Positions 1 to 10,438 of a DNA stretch of 64,000 bases are shown here, piece after piece; positions within the stretch are counted from its first letter, which is position 1; each line of letters opens with the position of its first letter. The stretch is taken from NCBI RefSeq assembly GCF_950023065.1, contig NC_088680.1, positions 63,835,350-63,899,349 of the forward strand, written 5' to 3'. This stretch comes from Planococcus citri. Lineage: Eukaryota; Arthropoda; Insecta; Hemiptera; Pseudococcidae. Under the pieces are notes generated by a model. The model saw only the letters and a program-made list of their open reading frames with translations, ran no database searches and was not told the origin of the DNA. Made by a program: the position numbers and the translations under genes.

Positions 1-420
1 GCCCATTTTTGACACAACTGTTGAAAAGTAGATAATCATTTTGTCGAAATTCTCAAAAAGTGTCCATTTCCGGTAAAATTGTCAAAAAGGGCCAATTTTT
101 GCCAAAATTATCAAACAGTCCTGTTCTTGGAAAGATTGTTTTAAAAAAACTCTGTTTGCTAAAATTTGTCAATTTTTGGCAAGTTGACTAAAAATTACGG
201 TACGTTTTTTCGTTCAAATTCTCTGGAAGTAGCTTTTAGATAAAATGGCCAAATGGTCGTAATTTTCGCCAAAATTGCAAAAAAATTTGTGCTTTTTTTA
301 CCAAAACGTTAAAAAGCCTGGATTTTTGGTTTGGCATGCCCAAAAAGTTCCCTTTTTGTTTCGAAGTTTGTCAAACAACTTCACTTTCTATTGAACAGAT
401 TTTTAAAAAAAAATGTAAAT
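1..420. repeat. Degenerate AT-rich tandem repeat
   Basis: The window opens inside an imperfect array with a period of roughly 50 bp. The recurring words are GTCAAAAAG, GCCAATTTTTG and CAAAATT. No reading frame of note crosses it. The left boundary lies outside the window. Units are too diverged to align confidently by eye. Confidence 0.45.
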
Positions 421-3256
421 TCGGATTACGATGCAGCTGCAGTAAGAATACCTACTTCATTGAAAGTGCATATTTTCTCTGTTTAAGTACATAGAAATTT
501 GTTGTTCTTGAAAATCACTTTTCGTAGCCTAAAATCTCACACGTTACCTAGTTACACTTGAAGAGGTAGAAAATGCCGCATATTTACGTAGGTAAGTTAT
601 TCACGCGAAGAAAGACAAAGTGACGTTGTGACAGTTCGACACATAATAAATTCTTACGCTGTCTGCACATACTTAAGAAAGATGTAAGTTTCTTATCTGA
701 AATTTAAGTTGTGATGAGCTGATTAACATGTTGCCTGAAATATTCGTTTCACGATGTTACAAATTTCTGGTAGACGTGATTTTTCTTACCGAATATGAAT
801 AATATTTTGAGGTAGGTAAGTAGCTAAGTACCTACATTAATTATGAAATTTCAAAATTGGCGTATTTTTTAGTGCACTTTTGAGAAATCATACCAGTGCA
901 TCCAACTTTACAGATGCTGAATTTCATTTGGGCCCTTTCTGGAGCACAACCTCCCCCCTCCACCCCAAAAACAAAATATCAAAAATTTCACTAGAAACTC
1001 TAAAACACCTCAAACATTTGCGTACAAAAAAAATCATTTCCTCAGACCTCCAGCAATAGTGTTTTAAGCGCAATAAAAATCTATAATTAAATTATGAGTA
1101 CCTACGTAAGTACCTAAGTATTTCTTAATAAAATTAGGTTCGATAATACACACGTAGTAGGTACCTGTACATAAAAGGTATCACTCGGATGAAGAATATT
1201 ATCAGAGACAAGAACCAACACAAGCACGAGATCGGTAGAAAGTATCCTATTATAGTGGAAATTCTCTCGCAGAATTCATCCCCCGAGAAGGTAGTAATAC
1301 GTACCCGTTAATTAATTCTTTCTACGAAACGTTATGGCTCGTATAGAAAAGAGAATGCAAATAGACGAATGTATTGTCGTTAAAGAAAGCTCGAATTAAA
1401 CCCCTTAATTAACCATCTATCGATTTAATTACCAACCAAACGCTGCCATTTGGAATTCCTTTCATCCTCCCTCTCTATTTCTCTCCATCATCCTCCAATA
1501 TGATAATTTTTCTTCGCCTAGGGATCTTCACAAGAACAAATAAGTTATTTCGTTGAAAGTCGAAACATTCTAATAAATATCTAAATTAATAAGTCTACTC
1601 GTAATGACTTTCATTGTAGCGAAAAGTTTTACAAACGTGAAAATAGTCCCAGCAATAAAATAACTGATGAGATTAACAAGTTTTACTATACTCCATTAAT
1701 TTATTCAGGTACGTGGTGATTTTTTTTATTTTTTGCAACACACGAGCACGAATTTATTTCCACTTATTAAAACAATAATACGAGAAGAGAAAAGGCGAAT
1801 AGAAAAACAATTTTTTTCCCTACATTGTCGGGTACGCTTCGATGAAGCAATGATCTGTTGTGAATTCTTCTCTCCACACTTCCTCTACATTTAACGCGAG
1901 ATCGACGAGAGAAATTTCAATTACATACCAATGTTGAAAAAAAAATACCTATATTTTTTCGTACGCTTTTCACGTTGGTTTTGTATTTTTAAAATTGATT
2001 TCGTCTCGGTATTACGACGTATCGCTTCCATATTCGTAGTATACTACATAGTTTGCGGTTGTTGTTTTCTTTCTCTATTCGTTGTTTTCTTTTTTATATT
2101 TTATCGCGTCTCGAAAACACGGTGTCTTTTTTTTTTTCGGGTATAACTTGATCGAAAAATTTTTCTCATCAGTGTTCAATCTTTCATTTGACCAGATTTC
2201 AAAGTAGGTACTTATTCCCTGGAGATGAGTTACTCACTTTACACGAGACCGTTTCATTTCGATGGCTGGCGCTGGAGAACGTGTTTCCCTAAAATTATAC
2301 GCCTGCAAATATAGTCATTACGCGACTTATCGCACATTTGTATAGTCCTGATCGCATACTCGATTACCATTATGAGCGATTTTTTTCCATAATATTCGTA
2401 TAAAGCCTACGAAAATAGTGTAATATGATACTTTAATGCGGACTAACCTAACGTAACGTGTAACGAAACGGTGCATTCCCTGGGGATAATTCGTCGTAAA
2501 TAAATTGGCCAGGGTTTCATATTAGATCATAATGTACATGTGGTGAATATTTGTGATGCGTATTATGAGTTTGCAAGTTGGTGGTGAAGAATGATCGCTC
2601 TATATATTGTGAGATACTGGGCGAAAAAGATTAGAAGAAGGCTAAAAGTGTAGGGGTGGATTACAAAAAAAATATATAAATATATATCGAAGAATTTTGA
2701 CCAAATTTTGAAAAGGGTCCAATTCTAAAACATGATATTTCAGATTTACCAAAACTCAAAAAAAATAAAAAGTGAAATTCAGGTTCCTGACTTGGGTCTG
2801 AGTCTGAGAGGTATTTTCAGATGCTTTGCCCATTTTCTTCTGCCCGCCCAACAATTATTCTGTCAGTGAGGATGCTGCCATTCTTACATAATCTAGTCGA
2901 ATTATCTCATATGGTTGCTCAGATGAATGTAAAAAGCAATCTGATGACTGAATTTCCATCTATGTAAAAGGTATTTGGGGGGAAAAAATAAGCTTGGGTG
3001 CCATTCTTTAGCCCTTCCCCCTCCAAGGATCTAGGCTCCTTTTTTAAAAATACACATTATCTCCTCTTCTGTTGGTCATAATATGAAACATCACTTTACA
3101 AATTTTACTCTCATTTCGCCGGAAATACTTAGGTCAAATTTTGGAAATTTTTTTTTAAAAAATTGAACATTTTAACTTTTTTGACCATTTAAAAAAGATT
3201 TGAACCCACACTTAGCTCATGGTTTTTGGAATTTTCTAAAAAGTTATCCCACAATC
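421..3256. other. No gene recognised; AT-rich intergenic or intronic DNA
   Basis: I see no coding region, structured RNA or element boundary here. The stretch has many short TACCTA/TAGGTA words (for example around 820-840 and 1095-1160) and homopolymer runs. A 71-codon frame at 1931-2146 is made mostly of Phe, Val, Ile and Arg from T-rich sequence and resembles nothing known to me. Confidence 0.5.
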
Positions 3257-3410
3257 TGTTATAGTGAGAAGGTAAGAATTATCCGGAGGACTAGTGGATC
3301 TGTGCATGATTATCCTGTGATGTTCGCTAAGAAATATTCCCTAGGCAGTGAATACTTCCCTCTTGTCCCTGACTAGCTCAGATAGGAGACTTCGGTACCA
3401 TAAGCACATA

Positions 3411-4014
3411 AGGTGCACCGGGGCAAGTCAGAATGTTTTTTTGCAATTTCAACTTTGATCAGCTGTTACTCCCCTTCTAATGAACCAATATGGATCAAAT
3501 TTATTATGTAGGTTCCCATAAGGGTTCTTAACCTATGGTGAAAATTTGAGCGCAATTGACCCAGTAGCTTTTGCTCAGTGGAATAAAATATAAACTGTTC
3601 TGACTTTCCCCAATTGGGGGAAGTCAGAACAGGCTAAACTTTGCAGAGGCGTAGATCACAAACGGAGCGTCCTAGAAAAATTGCACACAAACAAAATTGT
3701 AGAGAATTTAATTCTCTGTGAGATTACTATCATCAGATTTTCACTAGGATGCATGGTTCGTCCGCTATATGCGAAAAACTAAGAAATAGAGTCTGTATTT
3801 TAGAACAAATTCAAAACAAGTTCAAAACAACAACAAAATACAATTGAACCAAAGACATCTAAAATTAAACTGAATCGCGAAAATTTTTATGCCGTGATGA
3901 AGTAGGGGTAGTACACGCAAGTCAACTTTAGTGGCACTTCCCCAGATATACACCTCTAGGCGCTAGAGCAAGTTTTCTAACTTACCCCGAATTCTGACTT
4001 CCCCGGGTGCACCT
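3411..4014. mobile_element. 604-bp TIR element (MITE) with TA target duplication
   Basis: The left end reads AGGTGCACCGGGGCAAGTCA. The right end, reverse complemented, reads AGGTGCACCCGGGGAAGTCA. TA flanks both sides (3409-3410, 4015-4016). A palindromic pair of the subterminal motif, TTCTGACTT...AAGTCAGAA, sits internally at about 3599-3631. No transposase frame is present, so it is non-autonomous. TA duplication fits Tc1/mariner-type movement, but no family name can be given. Confidence 0.75.
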
Positions 4015-4425
4015 TAATCAGTTCTTCATCAAATAAAAACATATACTTATTCATGCCGTTCGATATGATTTTATTAATGATATACCGACAGTCATTCATA
4101 CAAAATAATAAAGGATAACTAAAACTGTTATTTTGTAATTTAATACGAGCTCTCACTAGCATCAAGTAAAGCTTAATACACAATCATTTTAAGTTTTACC
4201 TCAAATAATCACCTGCTGTGTTGCTATTCTAATCTAACTAAAACATGGTGAAATTATGTCTTTTGTCTGAGATAAAATAAGTATCTCCTATACAGTCACT
4301 AATACTAGATGTATTATTACTCATTTATCCATCTCAATTAATTATGATTTATTTATAGTTAATTATCTTAAACTTACCTGGACACTATGCATTTTTCCTA
4401 CCTCTTTCCAATGCACTCACTAATA

Positions 4426-4944
4426 CAGTCGGCCCCGCTTATTATGGTCGCATTTGTCCGAGGCAAATTGATTTTATTAAGTGGGTGATTTTATAAAGCG
4501 AACCTTTGAAAAAACACAATTTTCACATGAAAAAATTTACTACAACTTCACAATGTACATGCATACTAAAAAGATGGATTAAAATTACGATAGGTACTCC
4601 CGAATTCGCGATTTAGGTACATAACACATCTATTTTTTAAATGTTTAGACCATTTTCCCTTTATCATCACTTGAGAGAAAGTTGTTAGAAATCAAAATTT
4701 AAAAATAAGAGAATAATACGTGAAAAATTTCAAAATTTTTGATTTAAAGTAAGTATGAAAAAACAAGCCATTTTCCCAAAAATGCCTCAATATTTTCACA
4801 AAATGATTCTGCTAAGCGGGGAGTTTGATTACATTAAACGAGTGATTTTCTGTGTAATTAGGTAAAAAAAATCGGGACCAAGCCATTTGATTACATTAAA
4901 CGGGTGATTTTATTAAGCGGATCCATAATAAGCGGGGCGGACTG
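4426..4944. mobile_element. 519-bp Tigger/pogo-like MITE
   Basis: The left end is CAGTCGGCCCCGCTTATTAT. The right end, reverse complemented, is CAGTCCGCCCCGCTTATTAT. TA lies immediately outside both ends (4424-4425, 4945-4946). TIRs starting CAGT with a CCCCGCTTATTA core and TA duplications are known from pogo/Tigger-group Tc1/mariner elements. Subterminal copies of GGGTGATTTTATTAAG and related words occur inside both ends. There is no coding capacity. Confidence 0.8.
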
Positions 4945-5408
4945 TACCAGGTGCGTCAGTAGGAACGTCGATTAAGCATGATGTATAGACAAGAAATACT
5001 TTCAATGTCTGGAAAATCGAAATGTATTCAAAAGAACCGAATTTAATAAACATTAAAGCGTTTCAGAGAAACACTAATTACCACACTAAAAGTGGATAAA
5101 ACACGAAAAGAAGGACAACAGGGGAGAACCCCATTTGCGCTTATACATTTATAGTGTCAAAATAGCTAACACATCATCATTTTGACGAGGAACAAGTTAC
5201 CGCACAGTTACAAGACCAAGTGAAGCTTGTGGCTCGCCAAAGCAACTTTGTGATTAAAGAATATTCATCAAAAAAAGATCATTCGGCGGGAACGAATGAT
5301 ATAATCGTATTATCATACAATGTTAAGGAGGATCCTTCCAGTTATTTTGGGATCCTATGAGCGCACATGTAAGTTTAGAAAGAGTTTATCACATTACCCT
5401 ACTTTGTA

Positions 5409-6260
5409 AGGTTGCCTAAATTGTACCTCTTCTTGGTTATTAGGACCTGGAGAGCCCAATTTTCACTCTTTTTGACTGATTTTTTTAAAAATTGTAGCTT
5501 GAAACCTTGTCTATCAAATGACGTATCACAGTATTAATAGAGTAATTTATTCGTCAATGAGAAGAGATATTTCAGTTTCCACAAAGGTCTTCAAGTGGTA
5601 CAATTTGGGAAACTAGTTTCCTAAATCGTACCACCAGTTCCTCAAGTTGTACTACACAGTCATTTTAGTCATATTTTGAAGGAAGTAGATGAAATGAGGT
5701 AAAAAAATTCAAGAAAAAGCATAAGGTTTTCATTTGTATTCATTATAACGCATATTTTGATTTGTAAAATGAAAAAAATACTACATGTTTGTCTTGAAGC
5801 TTTTTATTCAGTTTTCTTTTAGTTTTTACCTGGTACGATTTAGGGAACTCATTGCATATAATGCAAATGTAATGATACGATTTAAGAAACCACAAAGTGG
5901 AACAATTTGGGCAACTTTGGCATTTTTTGAATAACTGGCAGCACTGTCATAAAATATGCTTGTAACTGACATCTGTGCGCGATGAAACTTCAAGTGATAT
6001 ATTGAAAAAAAGTCCACTTGATTAATCCTATCAGGGCTCCAACACCTTACATACATCGAAAAAAAATATATCCCAACCACACATTTTCTTTAAATTGTGA
6101 TAAGTTACGCAAACAATAGTCAATCTGGCTGATTTTTTTTGTATAGTAGGTGGCAACACTGACACATTTCAGTTAATACCCCAAAAAAATTATAGGAGTG
6201 CTACTTCCATGAAAAGTAGCAGGTGGTACGATTTAGGGAGCGGTACGATTTAGGCAACCT
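5409..6260. mobile_element. 852-bp TIR element with repeated GTACGATTTAGG motifs
   Basis: The left end AGGTTGCCTAAATTGTACC is mirrored by the right end, which reverse complemented reads AGGTTGCCTAAATCGTACC. TA flanks both (5407-5408, 6261-6262). An 8-mer TACCCTAC also occurs on both sides (5395-5402 and 6261-6268), so an 8-bp duplication with a slightly displaced left end is an alternative reading. The motif GTAC(G/A)ATTT(A/G)GG recurs in both orientations through the interior (about 5600, 5635, 5835, 5875, 5900, 6225, 6243). No transposase is seen. Confidence 0.7.
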
Positions 6261-6369
6261 TACCCTACATGGAGAAAAGCACAGACTCTGCTATAGAAAC
6301 ATAATATACAGAAGATTCTCATGAAGGGGGAAATTACGTGAACAACCACCTAATGGGTGAGGGCAATAC

Positions 6370-6860
6370 TACTATCTCAGATCCATAAAAATATTTTAAA
6401 ATTTCAGCATAAAATAACAAATTCAACAAAAATATTAATTGAGCAACTTTAAATAATTTTTGACTTGAATTGGGTCGTGATTTTTAGGATTCTTAAAAAA
6501 CTGTCATATTGAACGAGCATTTTTGAAAAATTAATAATATAGTATGAAGTGTGGCTAATTTTCAAAAATCAGTATAACTACCCACTCATAAAATTGAGTA
6601 AATTTCAGGCTCAAAATTCTTCAAAAATGCTCAAAAGAAGTTCAGAAATAAATTTTCGATTTTTAGCCAAAAAATTAATCCAATTTTGATTAATTTCGTG
6701 ACAATGTTTTGGATCATAAAAATCGTTACTCAGTATTGAGCTCAAAATTCTTCAAAATTAGTCAATACTTGAATCAAAATTTTTAAATAAATTTTTTGGT
6801 CTGAATCGAAATGATGACCTACTTGAATTTCTAGCAAGATTTTAGTAAGTAGGAGCTACC
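6370..6860. repeat. Dispersed repeat with GCTCAAAATTCTTCAAAA words
   Basis: Repeated phrases such as GAGCTCAAAATTCTTCAAAA and AATGCTCAAAA alternate with AATTTTGA words. The same phrases return at about 10190-10430, 60140-60280 and 61400-61950. Copies are diverged and non-coding. I cannot place termini. Confidence 0.5.
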
Positions 6861-6989
6861 ATTTAAAATTCTGAAAAAATTTCCATAGATGTACCTTTTG
6901 ATGCTTTTTTGAAATATTCAGTTTTCAAGATGGAATCTTTTAATGGAAGGGAAGTACCTCCTCCCCCAAATTTGGGCAAAACTTTCAAA

Positions 6990-7330
6990 AAGATAGCTGG
7001 GGCATGTGATATATCAAATTGTATGTTTTTGGTGACGCTGAACACGAATATGACGTCAGATTTTTGATTGGATCCCATCCACAGCCCCCAACACCTTCCC
7101 AAAGGGGGTGAAAGTTGAAAAAAATGGTTTCATGCCTGTGACCTATGAAATATAGTAGGTCTATGTTTTCGATATCGCTGAACACGAATATAGCCTTAGT
7201 TTTTCAAATTGGCCTCATCCATGGTCTCCAGAACTTTCCATAATGGGTGAAAGTCCAAAAAAGTTGTTTCATTTGTGTGACACATGAAATACCTAAGTAT
7301 TATATTTTTTGTATCCAGCTCGTATGAACT
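6990..7330. repeat. Diverged array of about 131-138-bp units
   Basis: The phrase (C/G)TGTGATATATCAAATTGTA followed by GCTGAACACGAATATGA recurs near 7003, 7134 and 7272. The spacing is about 131 and 138 bp. Both the phrase and the period match the subrepeats inside the Transib-like element at 11366-12566. The two short minus-strand frames here fall within these units. Confidence 0.55.
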
Positions 7331-10189
7331 GTCCCTCCTTGCTCACCACAGCTCTGAAACATAAACCAAATGTCAAAAAAAAGCAAAAAGAAGTGTAACG
7401 CATTTTTGTGAGGTTTCAAACACGTCAAGTCCTAATATTCACTTACCTTTCTTAATAAAACTTCCCAACGCTTCTGCAGGTTTCACAATTTTGAAAGAAA
7501 ACTTGAAAAAATGATTTAAAAATAATCTCCTGTAGTCCATATGTTGATAGAGTCGCTGAGCTCGAATGAACATTTATGTACATCTGTTTACTTTCTGAAT
7601 TTGATCCATCAATATCTCTACCAATTAAGGAAACGCGACTACACGAAATTAAATATAAAAATTCAAAAGTTGAAATCAAAGTTGCTTATTTTCCTTCTAT
7701 GTACTTGTATTCGCTTCGCTACACCCACGATTTTGCTGTTATGATTCCAAAAATATAAATAGCCTACAGGTTTTTATTTACACGCCGAATTTGAGATAAA
7801 AAAAATCCATACCAAGGAAGCATCTAAAAAAACGTATTTTTCCTTATGTAGGCATTTCAACCTGGCAGGATTATTTTTTTATAATTATACCTACGTTTTG
7901 TAGTTTACACAATGGTAATCAAGTTGAAATGCTATTTGACTTGGAAACGAAGCCGCAAGGCGTGTTTGCACACAGCTTTGTATAAAGATGTTTGAAATCG
8001 CAAATATTTTATTATTATGTAGTCGTGTTCTCTAGTATCTGCTAAACTAATGGAGGTATGTTAATTTGGAGTAAGATAAATGACATTGTGAAAGTTTGGC
8101 TTCTTGAAATATCTCGTTAAATTTAATATACAAACGCTGGTACATTATACAGATATATAATAATTAAAAGTTGGAAATTTCCAGCTCATTTGTACACCAA
8201 CGACCAACATTGTGTATAGATATTTGTCTATCTGTGTGTATATGTGAGATGCATGGGTATACTTGGGTGTGTATAAGTATTTCATTCGAGTTCGAAAATA
8301 GTATATTTTGGAGAACAAGCTCGCTCTGTGGAGAAATACCGCGACCGAGAACATGCTCCTGCTAGAAGCTGCAATAGCTGATACTCTTGCTTCTGGTGTA
8401 TTGTACTTTTACAGATATAAACTTTCAATAGCCAAGCAGCACATTCACCTTATGCTCAACTCAACTATTATATAAGAAGAATACGCTGCTACAGTTTTAT
8501 CCAGACAGTTATCAATATGCGTTGAATTTATCAACATACAGCAATTAGGTTTAAAAACAAACAGTAAACTTAATGCCAGAGCTGGTAATCAGATGGCGTG
8601 TATACGTTATTGTGGAACTAGAAGTACTCCTTTTTAGGTATAGCACGCTCCAAAAAGCCGACTGCAATATATTATTTCAGCATTTAAGGCAGCTGCTTAA
8701 TTTATTACGAACATTAATCACAACGAACGGCAAAACACTGTTGCAGCCATGTTATTCGTTAACAGAAATTCACTATAGTAATTTTGCCTAGCCTGATGAA
8801 TGTGTAAGAATTTCGCACGTGTTAAACTTTAGCTACCTACTGGTAATATGTACCTATATAGCTTGGTAACGTTTCTATAATTTTATACTATTTCACAATT
8901 ATACTTCGATTAGGGATTTACTCCGTGTATGTTATTCTGACTGTTGGCGGTGTAAATGTTGATTTCTCTAGAGCAAATAGCATCGAAAATTGGTCTGGGG
9001 TGTTCGTTTTGTTTATGTTATACTGGTGTGGTGAGTATTGATGATAGTATGATATTTCACAAAGATTTGATATGAATACGAAATACGATATCAACAAACT
9101 AACGAGCAAAATTTTATATATCACTCAAACTGTGGAAATTTATTTTCGGTTTTGTTTCTCAATTCCCATGTTTTGACGTTTTTTTCTAGCAGTAGGTTTA
9201 GATACCCAGGTAGTTGCTGAAAAACACTGCTGAGCAAAAAGTTTAAAATTTTACACGAATAAAATTTCTCACTTCGTGACTTCAGCATTTTTATTTGAAA
9301 AAAGATTTCGTTTCGTTTTAAATTTCATCTCTCGTTATTTCGTACAAGTTTCATCAAAATAAATGGAAAAATTGTGAAAAATTTCGGTTTCGTTTTCGTT
9401 TTTTTTTTTTTTTTTTTTTTTTGGAGAGTTTTTAACCACACTTGGAAGCTTTTTTTATTTCTATTTTTTCAAAATTTTTGTAAAAGAAAGCTAGGTAGTG
9501 CTAAAAAGTTGAGAAAATTTCCTACGTAATTTATGTAAATTTGTGGGAGTATAATGTGCATAGTGTTATTGTTAAATATTGTTGAATGATGAATGAAATG
9601 TTTATACAGAGTGCTGCAGCAAAGTGTAGGCTTAATCTTCTTTTATATCTGTAGCGTAGGCGACCCATTGTAGGTACCTAAGTTTGAAGGTAACGTACTT
9701 TTTTTTCTCAATGAGTGATTGTTGAATTTTTATTGCAAGCCAAGGTTGTGTGTTTTATGAAGATTTATAAATTTTTTTACGTTATAGTCTTGGCCGGGGT
9801 AGTTATTATGATACCTTGGGGTAAAAGGTGGAGTAACTTGTGATTTGATTATTGTGACAACTGGATCAGTTTTGAATTGAGGGGAAGGGGAAGTGGTGAA
9901 TTGAGCTTCTTTTTTTTTTTTAAAGAAAGAAACAAAAAGGTGATAGGTAGATACAGAATTTGGAGAAAAGCATCAGTCTTGAATTCGAACATAAAATCTG
10001 TTTTTCATGTAAATTCAGAATGTGTGATGCCAGGGACAAGAAGGGGGTGAAGGATGGGGAGATGTACCCCTCCCACCCCCCCCCACGAATTCATGGCAAA
10101 ACTTTTTAAATTTTTTGTCGATTTATTGATAATTTTCACGACAACGTTTTCAGAAAAATCTCGAAAATTATGACCTAATTTTGAGCTGA
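7331..10189. other. No gene recognised
   Basis: AT-rich DNA with GT-rich stretches (about 8210-8270) and a long T run at about 9401-9421. A 72-codon frame at 8573-8791 lies in a slightly less AT-rich patch (8290-8800), but it resembles no family I know and has no clear splice signals. I could not assign 8290-8800 to a repeat. Confidence 0.4.
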
Positions 10190-10438
10190 AATGTCTTCAA
10201 AGGTCAAAAAATATTTCCGTTGAAATTTTTGGGTCTTTGTGCAAAATTTTGCGCTTAAAATTCTTCAAAATTACCTAATCAAAAAAATATTTCCGACGCT
10301 GAAATTTTTGTTTTTGTTGCAAAATTTTAACCCATTTCTAATCTTGAAAATCATGACTTCATTTTGGTTGTGACTTTCGTTAAAAGTATAGGCAGCAACT
10401 CAAAAAAAATCTGGTAGATTGATTTTCTGCTGAAATTT
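10190..10438. repeat. Dispersed GCTCAAAATTCTTCAAAA-type repeat
   Basis: Words such as TTGAGCTGAAATGTCTTCAAA and GCGCTTAAAATTCTTCAAAA match the family at 6370-6860 and 61400-61950. It abuts the LTR-like element that starts at 10439. Confidence 0.4.

Larger units (their letters stand above)
3257..5367 (-). mobile_element. LTR-like element E, minus-oriented, carrying two nested TIR elements
   Basis: The sequence starts TGTTATAGTGAG and ends GAGCGCACA, giving TG...CA ends on either strand. Removing the two nested elements (3411-4014 and 4426-4944) leaves about 1 kb, the size of the other LTR-like copies here. Read on the minus strand, it shares two blocks with them: a hairpin-like AGAAATATTC block followed by TAGCTCA near the 3' end, and a segment at 5030-5100 with AACACTAATTACCAC that closely matches 60990-61030. 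No matching target duplication was found, so the ends are provisional. It has no internal coding region, so it would be a solo LTR or fragment. Confidence 0.5.
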
